Numbered from the stretch's first letter, positions 19,011 through 28,854 are shown. The stretch is 64,000 bases of DNA from Serratia surfactantfaciens (GCF_001642805.2 NZ_CP016948.1:1054001-1118000), one strand, 5' to 3'. The notes: generated by a model from the letters alone, not told the origin. A program made the numbers and translations.

Positions 19011-19031
19011 GGGGCCGGCGCAAGCGGCCCC
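19011..19031 (-). terminator. Intercistronic hairpin between hcp and hcr
   Basis: A perfect 7-bp inverted repeat, GGGGCCG / CGGCCCC with a 7-base loop, is followed on the minus strand by TTTGCTTTTTG, then the hcr ribosome site. It looks like a partial terminator that would lower hcr relative to hcp. Confidence 0.5.
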
Positions 19032-19045
19032 ATAACGTAACGGCA

Positions 19046-20695
19046 TCAGGCGAGCAGCGCGGCGATATCCTGCTCGACGGTGGTGATCGGACGCAGGCCG
19101 AATTTCTCGTTGAGGATCGCCATCAGGTTATCGGTCAGGAAGCCCGGCGCGGTCGGGCCGGTGACGATGTTTTTCACCCCCAGCGACAGCAGCGTCAGCA
19201 GAATGACGATCGCCTTCTGTTCAAACCACGACAGCACCAGGCTGAGCGGCAGCTCGTTGACGCTGCAGCCGAGGGTGTCGGCCAGCTTGACCGCTAGCAT
19301 GATGGCGGAGTAAGCGTCGTTGCACTGGCCGACGTCCAGCAGGCGCGGCAACCCCTCCAGCGTGCCGAAGTCCAGCTTGTTGAAGCGGTACTTGCCGCAG
19401 GCCAGTGTCATGATCAGGCAGTCTTGCGGCACGCTGCGGGCGAAGTCGGTGAAGTAGCTGCGTTCGTCGCGGCTGCCGTCGCAGCCGCCGACCAGGAAGA
19501 CGTGGCGCAGTTTCTTTTGCGACACCAGGTCAATTACCGTGTCGGCGGCGTTAAGCAGTGTCTGGCGACCGAAGCCGACGGTGATCAGATGCTCAATCTC
19601 GGTATAAGGGAAGCCGTTCATGCCTTGCGCCTGGCGGATCACGGCGCCGAAGTCATCGCCTTCCAGATGGTTGACGCCCGGCCAACCGACGATGCTGCGG
19701 GTCCAGATGCGGTCGCCGTAATTGCCGACGTTAGGATCGATGATGCAGTTGGAGGTCATCACGATCGGGCCGGGGAATTTGGCGAACTCGGTCTGCTGGT
19801 TCTGCCAGCCGCTGCCGTAGTTGCCCACCAGGTGCTTGAATTTTTTCAGTTCCGGATAGCCGTGCGCCGGCAGCATTTCACCGTGGGTGTAGATGTTGAC
19901 GTTTTGCCCTTCGGTTTGCTCGAGCAGCATGCGCAGATCTTTCAGATCGTGGCCGGAAATCAGAATGGCTTTCCCGGCTACCGGGCGCACGTTGACCGCG
20001 CTAGGCTGCGGATCGCCGTAGGCCTGGGTTTCACCGCGATCGAGGATCGCCATCACGTTGAAGTTCATCTTGCCGATGCCCATGGCGTTGTTCAGCAGGG
20101 TGTCGACGTCGCGCGGCCGGGTGCCGAGCCAGGCCATAAAGGCGTGGTAGTCGGCATAGAGTTGCTCGTCGAACTGGCCGAGCACGTGCGCGTGTTCCAT
20201 ATAGGCCGCTGCGCCTTTCAGGCCATACAGGCAAAGCATGCGCAAGCCGTGTACGTCGTCGCCCACCTCGGCTTTGTCGTCGTTGAGGGCAAACTGCGCC
20301 GCCTGTTGCAGCAGCGCAGGCATATCGTCACCGGCCAGCTGCAGCGCCGCCATCGGATGCTCGACGCGCACGCCGGCGTCCAGCAGCCGGCAACGGGCGG
20401 CCAGCGAGTCGCGCAGCAGCAGGGTTTCCCGCGCGTAGCCGATGATGCGCTGGGAGTCGAAGTTGACGTTGGTCAGAGTGGAGAAGAAGGCGCGCGGGGC
20501 GAAGCTGTCGATTTCGTGGTCGACGATGCCCAGCGAACGCGCCTGTAGCGCCCAGGCGGAGAGACCCTGCAGCGCCGCCACCAGCAGATCCTGCAGATCG
20601 GAGGTTTCCGCCGTTTTGCCGCACATGCCCTGAGCATACGAGCAGCCGTTGCCTGCCGGGGTACGAATGGTTTGTTCACATTGCACACAGAACAT
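19046..20695 (-). CDS. hcp: Hydroxylamine reductase / hybrid cluster protein Hcp
   Basis: This is a hybrid iron-sulfur-oxygen cluster protein acting on nitric oxide (NO reductase and protein nitrosylase roles in E. coli) under anaerobic nitrosative stress. It has 549 residues. The N-terminal cysteine pattern C3-C6-C18-C25 is the class II arrangement typical of enterobacteria. Later motifs such as [25 protein letters not shown] and the [11 protein letters not shown] segment carry hybrid-cluster ligands. An NsrR-like operator overlaps the promoter. It forms an operon with hcr. Confidence 0.97.
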   Translation of the reverse strand: MFCVQCEQTIRTPAGNGCSYAQGMCGKTAETSDLQDLLVAALQGLSAWALQARSLGIVDHEIDSFAPRAFFSTLTNVNFDSQRIIGYARETLLLRDSLAARCRLLDAGVRVEHPMAALQLAGDDMPALLQQAAQFALNDDKAEVGDDVHGLRMLCLYGLKGAAAYMEHAHVLGQFDEQLYADYHAFMAWLGTRPRDVDTLLNNAMGIGKMNFNVMAILDRGETQAYGDPQPSAVNVRPVAGKAILISGHDLKDLRMLLEQTEGQNVNIYTHGEMLPAHGYPELKKFKHLVGNYGSGWQNQQTEFAKFPGPIVMTSNCIIDPNVGNYGDRIWTRSIVGWPGVNHLEGDDFGAVIRQAQGMNGFPYTEIEHLITVGFGRQTLLNAADTVIDLVSQKKLRHVFLVGGCDGSRDERSYFTDFARSVPQDCLIMTLACGKYRFNKLDFGTLEGLPRLLDVGQCNDAYSAIMLAVKLADTLGCSVNELPLSLVLSWFEQKAIVILLTLLSLGVKNIVTGPTAPGFLTDNLMAILNEKFGLRPITTVEQDIAALLA

Positions 20696-20716
20696 AGTCG
20701 CTTCCTTTTATTTTTA

Positions 20717-20739
20717 AAGTTGCATTTATAATGCTTGTT
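20717..20739 (-). promoter_or_regulatory. NsrR-like operator upstream of hcp
   Basis: Read on the minus strand, the 23-base site has right half AAATGCAACTT (10 of 11 to AAATGCATCTT) and left half AACAAGCATTA (8 of 11 to AAGATGCATTT), separated by one base. That is the 11-1-11 architecture of NsrR sites. It ends 22 bp before the hcp ATG and contains TATAAA, a possible -10. hcp is a known NsrR target in E. coli. Confidence 0.6.
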
Positions 20740-20846
20740 TAAAAGCATAGATCGGCGATTGGGGTTGCAAAAGGCTTTTGTGCGACTAGTGCGGGCAAGT
20801 TTGATTTAGCGCAATTTTGCCGTGCGGATGGGAATTATTACCTATT

Positions 20847-20864
20847 GGGGGCCGGTCGGCCCCC
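20847..20864 (-). terminator. Hairpin after lysO
   Basis: A perfect 7-bp inverted repeat, GGGGGCC / GGCCCCC with loop GGTC, lies 11 bp after the lysO stop codon. No T-run is present on the minus strand. Confidence 0.5.
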
Positions 20865-20875
20865 CGGGGAAAGGA

Positions 20876-21772
20876 TCAGGAGAACAGAGCGATCAGCACC
20901 GGTGCCAGCAGGCTCAGCAGGAAGCCGTGCACGATGGCGGGCGGCACCATGTCCAGCCCGCCGCTGCGCTGCAGCACCGGCAGGGTGAAGTCCATCGAGG
21001 TGGCGCCGCACAGGCCGAGGGCGGTGGAGCGGCTGCGGCGCACCAGCGTCGGGATCAGCATGATCGCCACCAGCTCGCGCGCCAGATCGTTGAAGAACGC
21101 GGCGCTGCCCATCACCGGGCCGTAGGCGTCGGTGATCAGAATGCCGGACAGCGAGTACCAGCCGAAGCCGGAGGCCATCGCCAGCCCGGCCTTCACCGGT
21201 AACCCCAGCAGCTGAGCCGCCAGTGCGCCGCCGGCCAGCGATGCAACGGCCACCACCAGCGCCACCAGCGTGCCGCGGCGGTTGAGTATGATCTGGCGCA
21301 GCGTCATGCCGCTGTTGCGCAGCTGGATGCCAACCAATAGAAGCAGGAAGATCAGCGCATATTCGCTGCCTTTATGGGCGAACTGCAGCCATGACCACTG
21401 CGTCAGGCCGAGCAGGAAGCCGCCGAGCACCACGCCGCACAGCTTGAGCGACTCCAGCGCCATGTGCACGCGCGAAGGCAGTTTTTCCTGTTTATGGCTA
21501 CTGCGCCACGGCATGCGCCGCTCCAGCAGCGCCAGCAGCAGCAGGTTGGCGCAGAGAATGCAGAAGAAGAACACCGCGCTGTACTGGAAGATCAACACCA
21601 GGTTGCTGCTGAGGTTTTCCATAAACGCCAGGCTGATGCCCATGAAAAACAGGATCACGTACACCATCCAGCTCAGCAGCCGGTTGATCAGCACCAGCAG
21701 CGGACGATGGCGCAAGGGTATGAGGTAACCGACAATCAGCGGTAACAGAATAATCAGCAGTCCTGAGTACAT
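20876..21772 (-). CDS. lysO: L-lysine exporter LysO (YbjE)
   Basis: This is an integral membrane exporter of L-lysine (and its toxic analogue thialysine), 298 residues from ATG 21772 (MYSGLLIILLPLIVGYLIPLR, about nine hydrophobic segments). Conserved DUF340 motifs are SGFGWYSLSGILITDAYGP, FFNDLAREL and GLCGATSMDFTLPVL. The frame runs 18 codons further upstream, but the family length supports this start. In E. coli aqpZ lies between lysO and ybjD; here the two genes are directly divergent. Confidence 0.95.
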   Translation of the reverse strand: MYSGLLIILLPLIVGYLIPLRHRPLLVLINRLLSWMVYVILFFMGISLAFMENLSSNLVLIFQYSAVFFFCILCANLLLLALLERRMPWRSSHKQEKLPSRVHMALESLKLCGVVLGGFLLGLTQWSWLQFAHKGSEYALIFLLLLVGIQLRNSGMTLRQIILNRRGTLVALVVAVASLAGGALAAQLLGLPVKAGLAMASGFGWYSLSGILITDAYGPVMGSAAFFNDLARELVAIMLIPTLVRRSRSTALGLCGATSMDFTLPVLQRSGGLDMVPPAIVHGFLLSLLAPVLIALFS

Positions 21773-21959
21773 GGTGCAGCTTGTGTCCTTGAGTATTGAA
21801 GCGCGCCGAATGGCGGCGAGGAGCACACGCTAACCAAAAGCCCGGCCGGAGTAAAGCGGCAGATTTGACGTTGGTCGCTTGACCTGCAAGGGGTTTTTTG
21901 ACCATGCTCTGTGAAAGTCACCTCATTGAAGAGCTGGCGACACGCACGGGAGGCGGCGG

Positions 21960-23618
21960 ATGTTCTTGGAGCGTATCGAAATTGTAGGTTTTCGTGGCAT
22001 TAATCGGCTGTCGCTGATGCTGGACGACAACACGCTGTTGCTTGGCGAAAACGCCTGGGGTAAATCCAGCCTGCTGGATGCGCTGACGCTGTTGCTGGCG
22101 CCGGAGCAGAAACTGTATCGTTTTGAAGCGCACGACTTCCATTTCCCGCCGGGTGAAGAGGCGGCCAAAGAGCGCCATCTGCAGGTGGTGTTCACCTTTT
22201 GCGAGAAAGACATCGGCCATGCGCACCTGCCGCGCTATCGCCATCTGACGCCGCTGTGGGTCAAGGGTGAAGATGGCCTGAGCCGTATTCATTACCGCTG
22301 CGAGGGCGAGCTGGCCGACGACGGCACGGTGTGTACCTGGCGCGGTTTTCTCGATGCCGACGGCAACGCCTTTCAACTGCACCATATTGAACAGCTGGCC
22401 CACGCCATCATCCGCATCCACCCGGTATTGCGCCTGCGTGACGCGCGTTTTATTCGCCGCTTGCGCCCCAGCAGCCTCGGCGATGAACGCAAACCTGATA
22501 CGCAGGCGCTGGCGCAGCAACTGGATCAGCTGACGCGCGAGCTGGTGCGCAATCCGCAGAAGCTGACCAACAGCGAGCTGCGCCAGGGGCTGGCGGCCAT
22601 GCAGCAGCTGCTGGAGCACTATTTCGCCGAGCAGAGTTCGCAGGTGGCGCGGCCGCGTCGTCGCGGCGGCGAACCGGAGCAGGACGCCTGGCGCGCGCTG
22701 GACGGCATCAACCGTATGGTGGCCGAACCGAACAGCCGCAGCATGCGCCTGATCCTGCTGGGGATGTTTTCCACCCTGTTGCAGGCCAAGGGCGACGTCA
22801 AGCTGGACCCGCACGCCCGGCCGCTGCTGCTGGTGGAGGACCCGGAAACTCGCCTGCATCCGATTATGCTGTCGGTGGCCTGGGGGCTACTCAATCAGCT
22901 GCCGTTGCAGCGCATCACCACCACCAACTCCAGCGAACTGGTGTCGCTGGTGCCGGTGGAACACGTATGCCGGCTGGTGCGCGAGTCGGGGCGGGTCGCG
23001 ACCTATCGTCTCGGGCCGCGCGGGCTCAGCGCCGAAGACGGGCGGCGCATCGCGTTTCACATCCGTTTCAATCGGCCATCGTCGCTGTTCGCCCGCTGCT
23101 GGCTGCTGGTGGAGGGCGAGACCGAAGTGTGGCTGCTGAACGAGCTGGCGCGCCAGTGCGGCTACCATTTCGAGGCGGAAGGGGTGAGGGTCATCGAATT
23201 CGCCCAGTGCGGCCTGAAGCCGCTGCTGCGCTTCGCCCGCCGCATGGGCATCGAATGGCATGCGCTGGTGGACGGCGACGAGGCGGGTAAAAAGTACGCC
23301 AACACCGTGCGCAGCCTACTGGACAATCATGAAGACAACGAGCGCGATCGGCTGACCGCGCTGCCGGCGCCGGACATGGAGCACTTTATGTTCCGCGAAG
23401 GGTTCGGCCCGGTCTATCACCGGATGGCGTCGGTGCCGCTCAACGCGCAGATGCCGGTGCGCAAGGTGATCCTGAAAGCGGTCCACCACTCCTCGAAGCC
23501 GGATCTGGCGATCGAGGTTGCGATGCAGGCCGGCGAATGGGGCACCGATTCGGTGCCGCCGCTGCTGAAAAAAATGTTCTCACGGGTGATCTGGCTGGCG
23601 CGCGGCCGGGCGGACTGA
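21960..23618 (+). CDS. ybjD: OLD-family ATPase/nuclease YbjD (AAA ATPase plus TOPRIM)
   Basis: This is a 552-residue protein, identical in length to E. coli YbjD. The N-terminal ABC-type ATPase has Walker A GENAWGKSS at 29-37 and the signature/Walker B region LLLVEDPETRLHPIM. The C-terminal TOPRIM domain has LLVEGETE (near 383) and DGDEAGK (near 438), the acidic metal-binding residues expected of an OLD nuclease. Related OLD proteins include phage P2 Old and parts of anti-phage systems; no such function is established for YbjD. A strong GGAGG ribosome site precedes ATG 21960. It is convergent with ybjX, 14 bp away. Confidence 0.94.
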   Translation: MFLERIEIVGFRGINRLSLMLDDNTLLLGENAWGKSSLLDALTLLLAPEQKLYRFEAHDFHFPPGEEAAKERHLQVVFTFCEKDIGHAHLPRYRHLTPLWVKGEDGLSRIHYRCEGELADDGTVCTWRGFLDADGNAFQLHHIEQLAHAIIRIHPVLRLRDARFIRRLRPSSLGDERKPDTQALAQQLDQLTRELVRNPQKLTNSELRQGLAAMQQLLEHYFAEQSSQVARPRRRGGEPEQDAWRALDGINRMVAEPNSRSMRLILLGMFSTLLQAKGDVKLDPHARPLLLVEDPETRLHPIMLSVAWGLLNQLPLQRITTTNSSELVSLVPVEHVCRLVRESGRVATYRLGPRGLSAEDGRRIAFHIRFNRPSSLFARCWLLVEGETEVWLLNELARQCGYHFEAEGVRVIEFAQCGLKPLLRFARRMGIEWHALVDGDEAGKKYANTVRSLLDNHEDNERDRLTALPAPDMEHFMFREGFGPVYHRMASVPLNAQMPVRKVILKAVHHSSKPDLAIEVAMQAGEWGTDSVPPLLKKMFSRVIWLARGRAD

Positions 23619-23632
23619 CGGCCCGCCGGGCG

Positions 23633-24586
23633 TTATCGGGCGCAGAAATGCGCCGCCAATCCCTGTTCCAGCTCGTCCAGCAACTGATAGCGGCGGCGAT
23701 ATTCGGCGCGTTTTTTGCTGGCAATCTCTTCGACCGGCTTGCGGGCGATGCGCTCGGGCAGCAGGAAATAGCCGCTATCGAGCGGTTTGGCACCCATTGA
23801 CAGCCAAAACTGATCGTAATCGGCGTGCAGTTTGTCTTTCTTCTTACTTTGGTAACGCCAGTTTTGATAGATATGGGTGGCGTTGCCGACCGCCACGATC
23901 TGGCGGATGCCGAGGTGCCGCGCCAGCGTGCAGATGCCTTCCAGCACCAGCCGTTTGGGGAACAGGCCATGACACTCTTTGGTGGTGTGCTGGATCTCGG
24001 CGTGAGGCACGTCATGGTTCGCGCCCTGCAGGCCGCCGATGAACAGCGTCGGCTGCTGCTGATAATGCATCAGCGCGAAGGTGATCTCCGCCAGCATCAC
24101 GCCGTTGGCGTTGCGCAGCAGCAGCGTGGCTTCCCCTTCCTTATTCAGCTTGTCGATCGCCGCCAGCTCCAGCGTGATCGGCACTTCGTTCTTGCCCATC
24201 GCGCTGGCCAGCACGAAAGGCTGTGGGCTGAGGTGGCCGAGACGCATCTTCAGCGGCATGCGCTGTACGATGAGATCGTAGTGATCGCGCAGGGCGAACA
24301 GACATTCGATCTTGCTCATGTTGGCCGCCAGGTACGGGCGATGCAGTTTGCACGGCAGGTTCGGCTGCGCGCTCAGGATCTCTTCCAGCAGCGGGTTGCT
24401 GGCCAGAGTGCTGAGCAGGCCGCTGGTGGTGCGCCAGTTGAGCAGCGAACGGCCGAGAAACTTCAGGCGAAACGAGGTTTTTTTCCAGGCATTGCTCGGC
24501 GCCTTCTCGCCATTGATCAGCGCCGTCATCAGTTGCCAGCCGTTAAGCGGCTGGGCGGAGGCGAGTGGGTAGCTGAGCTGTGACAT
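23633..24586 (-). CDS. ybjX: VirK-family protein YbjX (DUF535)
   Basis: This is a 317-residue DUF535 protein related to VirK and Salmonella SomA, which affect envelope properties and resistance to antimicrobial peptides. The biochemical function is unknown. Recognisable family segments include FLGRSLLNWRTT, the IGGLQGANHDVPHAEIQHTTKECHG stretch and HADYDQFWLSMGAKP. There is no signal peptide. It is divergent from macA; the shared 194-bp region carries a candidate PhoP box. Confidence 0.93.
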   Translation of the reverse strand: MSQLSYPLASAQPLNGWQLMTALINGEKAPSNAWKKTSFRLKFLGRSLLNWRTTSGLLSTLASNPLLEEILSAQPNLPCKLHRPYLAANMSKIECLFALRDHYDLIVQRMPLKMRLGHLSPQPFVLASAMGKNEVPITLELAAIDKLNKEGEATLLLRNANGVMLAEITFALMHYQQQPTLFIGGLQGANHDVPHAEIQHTTKECHGLFPKRLVLEGICTLARHLGIRQIVAVGNATHIYQNWRYQSKKKDKLHADYDQFWLSMGAKPLDSGYFLLPERIARKPVEEIASKKRAEYRRRYQLLDELEQGLAAHFCAR

Positions 24587-24683
24587 GATGAAATCCTTGG
24601 CTGTGTTGAATGGCGCTATTTCATCAAGGCTTCACTAAACGGGAGTTCAATGCCGAACTGTAACCAAGCGTGTCTCCACATTG

Positions 24684-24700
24684 TGTTGAGCTAAGGTTTA
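24684..24700 (+). promoter_or_regulatory. Candidate PhoP box in the ybjX-macA intergenic region
   Basis: TGTTGA-GCTAA-GGTTTA matches the PhoP direct repeat (T/G)GTTTA-N5-(T/G)GTTTA with one mismatch in the first half and correct 11-bp phasing. It reads towards macA, 81 bp from the macA start. No well-placed -10 follows at 11-12 bp (the nearest candidate, TAATTT at 24722, is 21 bp away). It could also act on ybjX in reverse. Binding is inferred. Confidence 0.35.
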
Positions 24701-24780
24701 GTTATTCCCTGCGGTGCATGCTAATTTAGCTCCGCCGCCGCAGTGGGCGGTCGATATTCACAAGCACAGGCAGGTCAATT

Positions 24781-25896
24781 TTGACAGGGTTTAAAGGACA
24801 TAAACGCCGCTGGATACTTGCTCTGGCGGCGATCGCGGCGATTGCCGCGGCGGCCGTTTGGCACTTCCGCCATCCGGCGCCAATCGATTTCAAAACGGTG
24901 AAAGCCACTCAGCGCGATCTACAGCAGAACGTGTTGGCGACCGGTCAACTGGACGCGGTGCGCAAGGTTGATGTCGGCGCGCAGGTTAGCGGCCAGTTGG
25001 AAAAGCTGTATGTCGAGATCGGCGACAAGGTGAAGAAAGGCCAGTTGCTGGGGGTCATCGATCCGCAACAGGCGCAGAACAGCATTCGCGAAGGGGAAGC
25101 GACGCTGCGCGAACTGCATGCCCAACTGCTGCAGGCGCAGGCCGAGCAGCAGCTGGCGGCGGTCACGCTGCAACGCAACCAGGCGCTAGCCAAGCTGCAG
25201 GCGGTATCGCGCCAGGATCTGGATCAGGCGGCGACGCAGCTGGCGGTGAAGAAAGCGCAGGTGGGCACCATCAATGCGCAGATCGCCCGCAATCAGGCCA
25301 GCCTGGATACCGCCAAGATCAACCTCGCCTACACCCGCATCGAAGCGCCGATGGATGGCGACGTGGTGCAGATCACCACGCTGCAGGGCCAGACGGTGAT
25401 CGCGGCGCAGCAGGCGCCGAATATTCTGACGCTGGCGGATCTCGGCACCATGCTGGTGAAAGCGCAGGTATCGGAGGCCGACGTCATTAACCTCAAGCCG
25501 GGCCAGCAGGCCTGGTTCACGGTGCTTGGCGATCCGACCCGGCGCTTCGACGGCGTGCTGAAAGACATTCAGCCGACGCCGGAAAAGGTCAACAACGCCA
25601 TCTTCTATTATGCGCGTTTCGAAGTGCCCAACCCTGAGAGGCTGCTGCGCTTGCAAATGACGGCGCAGGTGCATATTCAACTGGCCGGCGTCAAACAGGC
25701 GTTGGTGATCCCGCTGGCTGCGCTGGGCGATCAGATCGCCGACAATCGCTACCACGTCTCGGTGCTGAAACACGGCAAGGAAGAGAAGCGCGAAGTGGCC
25801 ATCGGCCTGCGCAACAATATCGACGTGCAGATCCTCAGCGGGCTCGAGGCGGGTGATGAGGTGATCGTCAGCCGTGGCGGCGTGGAGGCCGGCTGA
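24781..25896 (+). CDS. macA: Macrolide efflux periplasmic adaptor MacA
   Basis: This is the membrane-fusion protein of the MacAB-TolC tripartite pump, which exports macrolides, heme-related compounds and some toxins. It has 371 residues, equal to E. coli MacA. A short cytoplasmic N terminus ([10 protein letters not shown]) precedes one membrane anchor, then the lipoyl-like domain ([29 protein letters not shown]), a coiled coil (about 95-170) and beta-barrel segments. The only possible start is TTG at 24781 with AGGCAGG upstream; no ATG occurs before the anchor. Its stop overlaps macB (TGATG). Confidence 0.95.
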   Translation: MTGFKGHKRRWILALAAIAAIAAAAVWHFRHPAPIDFKTVKATQRDLQQNVLATGQLDAVRKVDVGAQVSGQLEKLYVEIGDKVKKGQLLGVIDPQQAQNSIREGEATLRELHAQLLQAQAEQQLAAVTLQRNQALAKLQAVSRQDLDQAATQLAVKKAQVGTINAQIARNQASLDTAKINLAYTRIEAPMDGDVVQITTLQGQTVIAAQQAPNILTLADLGTMLVKAQVSEADVINLKPGQQAWFTVLGDPTRRFDGVLKDIQPTPEKVNNAIFYYARFEVPNPERLLRLQMTAQVHIQLAGVKQALVIPLAALGDQIADNRYHVSVLKHGKEEKREVAIGLRNNIDVQILSGLEAGDEVIVSRGGVEAG

Positions 25897-27842
25897 TGGC
25901 GGCGCTGTTGCAGCTGAACGGCATTCGCCGTAGCTACCGTTCCGGCGAGCAGACGGTGGAGGTGCTGAAGGGGATCAGCCTGAGCATCGACGCCGGTGAA
26001 ATGGTGGCGATCATGGGGGCCTCCGGCTCCGGAAAATCGACGCTGATGAACATTCTCGGCTGTCTGGACAAGCCGAGCGCCGGCGTGTATCGGGTAGCCG
26101 GGCAGGATGTGGCGACGCTGAGCGACGATGCGCTGGCGCAGCTGCGGCGCGAGCATTTCGGCTTTATCTTTCAGCGCTATCATCTGCTGCCGCACCTGAG
26201 CGCGGCGCACAACGTCGAAGTGCCGGCGGTGTACGCCGGGCTGGGCAAAGCGGCGCGGCGCGAAAGGGCGGTAGCGCTGTTGCGGCGTCTGGGGCTGGGG
26301 GAGCGCGTCAACTATCGGCCGAGCCAGCTTTCCGGCGGCCAGCAGCAGCGCGTCAGCATCGCCCGCGCGCTGATGAACGGCGGGCAGGTGATCCTGGCGG
26401 ATGAGCCGACCGGCGCGCTCGACAGCCATTCCGGCGAAGAGGTGATGGCGATCCTCAAGCAGCTGTGCGCCCAGGGCCACACGGTGATCCTGGTGACTCA
26501 CGATCCGGCGGTGGCGCGCCAGGCTGAACGGATCATCGAAATCCGCGACGGCGAGATCATTGCCGATTCGCGGCCGGCACCGCAGGAGAATGCGCAGGCC
26601 AAGCCGCTGGCGCTGGCCGCCGCGGCGCCTTCCTGGCGGCAGATGGGCGGCCGCTTCCGCGAAGCGCTGGTCATGGCCTGGCGCGCGATGGCGGCCAACA
26701 AGATGCGCACCGCGCTGACCATGCTCGGCATCATTATCGGTATCGCCTCGGTGGTCTCAATCCTGGTCATCGGCGACGCCGCCAAGCAGATGGTGCTGGC
26801 GGACATCAAATCGATCGGCACCAACACCGTCGACATATACCCCGGCAAGGATTTCGGCGACGACGATCCGACCTACCGGCAATCGTTGAAATACGGCGAT
26901 CTCGATGCGCTGCGCGAGCAGCCTTACATCAGCGCGCTGTCGCCGAGCATCAGCAGCAGCATGCGGCTGCGGCTGGGCAACGTCGACGCGGCGGCCAACG
27001 TCAACGGCGTCAGCGAGCAGTTCTTCCGCGTGTACGGCATGAGTTTTACCCAGGGCGTCGGCATCGATCCGATGCAGGTGCAATCGCAGGCGCAGACGGT
27101 GGTGATCGACGCCAATACCCAACGGCGGCTGTTCCCGCACCAGAAGAACGTGGTGGGTGAGGTGATCCTGGTCGGCAACATGCCGGCGACGGTGGTCGGC
27201 GTGGCGAAGGAGAAGCAGTCGATGTTCGGCAGCAGCAAAACGCTGAACGTATGGGTGCCTTACAGCACCATGGCCAACCGGCTGATGGGCAACAGCTATT
27301 TCGATTCGATCACCGTGCGCATCCGCGACGGTTACGACAGCAAGGAAGCGGAGCAACAGCTGTCGCGTCTGTTGACGCTGCGCCACGGCAAGAAGGATTT
27401 CTTTACCTATAACATGGACAGCCTGGTGCAAACCGCAGAGAAAACCACCCGCACGCTGCAGCTGTTCCTGACGCTGGTGGCGGTGATTTCGCTGGTGGTC
27501 GGCGGCATCGGCGTGATGAACATCATGCTGGTGTCGGTGACCGAGCGCACGCGCGAGATCGGCATCCGCATGGCGGTGGGCGCCCGTTCCGGTGACGTGC
27601 TGCAGCAGTTCCTGATCGAGGCGGTCTTGGTCTGCCTGGTGGGGGGCGCGCTGGGAATTACGCTGTCGTTCGCCATCGGTCTGGCGGTGCAGTTGGTGCT
27701 GCCGGGTTGGCAGATCAGCTTCCCGCCGGCGGCGTTGCTGAGCGCCTTCCTCTGCTCCACCGGCATCGGTGTGGTGTTCGGCTATCTGCCGGCGCGCAAC
27801 GCCGCGCGGCTGAATCCTATCGATGCGCTGGCGCGCGAGTAA
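25896..27842 (+). CDS. macB: Macrolide ABC transporter ATPase/permease MacB
   Basis: This is the inner-membrane half-transporter of MacAB-TolC, with ATPase and permease fused, 648 residues. Walker [10 protein letters not shown] is at 41-49, followed by the signature [15 protein letters not shown] and Walker [13 protein letters not shown]. One membrane span near residue 275 precedes the large periplasmic domain. Three C-terminal spans include [30 protein letters not shown], the mechanotransmission motif of the MacB/FtsX family. The one-base overlap with macA indicates translational coupling. A strong terminator follows. Confidence 0.97.
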   Translation: MAALLQLNGIRRSYRSGEQTVEVLKGISLSIDAGEMVAIMGASGSGKSTLMNILGCLDKPSAGVYRVAGQDVATLSDDALAQLRREHFGFIFQRYHLLPHLSAAHNVEVPAVYAGLGKAARRERAVALLRRLGLGERVNYRPSQLSGGQQQRVSIARALMNGGQVILADEPTGALDSHSGEEVMAILKQLCAQGHTVILVTHDPAVARQAERIIEIRDGEIIADSRPAPQENAQAKPLALAAAAPSWRQMGGRFREALVMAWRAMAANKMRTALTMLGIIIGIASVVSILVIGDAAKQMVLADIKSIGTNTVDIYPGKDFGDDDPTYRQSLKYGDLDALREQPYISALSPSISSSMRLRLGNVDAAANVNGVSEQFFRVYGMSFTQGVGIDPMQVQSQAQTVVIDANTQRRLFPHQKNVVGEVILVGNMPATVVGVAKEKQSMFGSSKTLNVWVPYSTMANRLMGNSYFDSITVRIRDGYDSKEAEQQLSRLLTLRHGKKDFFTYNMDSLVQTAEKTTRTLQLFLTLVAVISLVVGGIGVMNIMLVSVTERTREIGIRMAVGARSGDVLQQFLIEAVLVCLVGGALGITLSFAIGLAVQLVLPGWQISFPPAALLSAFLCSTGIGVVFGYLPARNAARLNPIDALARE

Positions 27843-27855
27843 GTCAAGGGCATAA

Positions 27856-27888
27856 AAAATGCCAGTCACACGGCGGCTGGCATTTTTA
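27856..27888. terminator. Bidirectional terminator between macB and cspD
   Basis: A perfect 11-bp inverted repeat, AAAAATGCCAG / CTGGCATTTTT with an 11-base loop, has A-rich and T-rich flanks and can terminate both convergent genes. Confidence 0.88.
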
Positions 27889-27929
27889 TCGCAGTCACGG
27901 TCAGTGCAGCGCGACGCTGCGGGAAGCGT

Positions 27930-28151
27930 TTAGGACAGCGCCTCGCTTTCCACCGGCACAATAAGACTGGCATGGTTGCCTTTGGGCCCTTGATGCACGT
28001 CGAAGCTGACCTGCTGGCCCGCCTTCAACGTTCTGTAACCATCCATCTTGATTGTGGAATAATGCGCGAAAATATCTTCGCCACCGCCGGCTGGGCAGAT
28101 GAAACCAAAACCTTTGGCGTTGTTAAACCATTTAACAGTACCCGTCTCCAT
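27930..28151 (-). CDS. cspD: Cold-shock-like protein CspD
   Basis: This is a stationary-phase single-stranded DNA/RNA-binding protein that inhibits replication initiation and elongation in E. coli. It has 73 residues. The RNA-binding motifs RNP1 (KGFGFI) and RNP2 (DIFAHYS) are present in the five-strand cold-shock fold, and the C-terminal tail resembles CspD more than CspA. It is divergent from clpS, as in E. coli. Confidence 0.97.
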   Translation of the reverse strand: METGTVKWFNNAKGFGFICPAGGGEDIFAHYSTIKMDGYRTLKAGQQVSFDVHQGPKGNHASLIVPVESEALS

Positions 28152-28506
28152 GCTTTTACATCCCTCGCAACGCTATTTTAAGTGAGATGAATAACTGATT
28201 TCGCACCCGCCATGGGCGAGTAGCAGCGTGGACAAGGGGTGGTTAAAAGACCACCAGCCACGAATTTACACTCTAGAGCAAATGATCGGGGCGTCAAGCG
28301 ATCGGCTTTTGTCGGCGGGGAGCAGTTCACCAAAGTTTGAAGCAGGTAACGCTATTGCCACGATTCAGTCACAATTGGCCCGTTTTTTTGCGCACGTTAC
28401 AGTGCGGCGGGACGATGCCGAAGATGATAAAATAGTAACTATCCCCACTTTGAATAACCGAAACCTGTCCCCATATCAGAGGACAGAGCAGAGAAGATGA
28501 GTAGCG
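28152..28506. other. Divergent cspD-clpS intergenic region (355 bp)
   Basis: No gene is visible. The region must hold the cspD and clpS promoters. It contains a 6-bp hairpin GGTGGT / ACCACC at 28238-28255, a TAAAAT box at 28427-28432 that could be a clpS -10, and a 6-bp stem CTGTCC / GGACAG at 28465-28486 in the likely clpS leader. None of these is assigned with confidence. Confidence 0.4.
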
Positions 28507-28827
28507 ATGGGCAATAACAACGATTGGCTAAATTTTGAACACTTGGCCGAAGAAAAACAAATCGATGCGGTAAAACCGCCGTCTATGTATAAAGTTATAC
28601 TTAACAACGACGATTACACACCGATGGAATTTGTGATTGACGTTCTGCAAAAGTTCTTTTCTTATGATATTGAACGCGCAACGCAACTGATGCTCACGGT
28701 CCACTATCAAGGCAAGGCGATCTGTGGTGTTTTTACCGCCGAGGTGGCGGAAACCAAAGTCGTCCATGTGAACCGGTACGCAAGGGAGAACGAGCATCCG
28801 TTGCTTTGTACGCTGGAAAAAGCCTGA
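28507..28827 (+). CDS. clpS: ATP-dependent Clp protease adaptor ClpS
   Basis: This is the N-recognin adaptor that binds destabilising N-terminal residues and the ClpA N domain, and delivers substrates to ClpAP. It has 106 residues, the standard length. The core motifs [21 protein letters not shown] and the [20 protein letters not shown] segment, including residues of the N-degron pocket, are intact. An ATG ten bases upstream is in another frame. clpA follows after 27 bp. Confidence 0.98.
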   Translation: MGNNNDWLNFEHLAEEKQIDAVKPPSMYKVILNNDDYTPMEFVIDVLQKFFSYDIERATQLMLTVHYQGKAICGVFTAEVAETKVVHVNRYARENEHPLLCTLEKA

Positions 28828-28854
28828 ATAAGGCAATCTATTGGGGAGGTGCTT

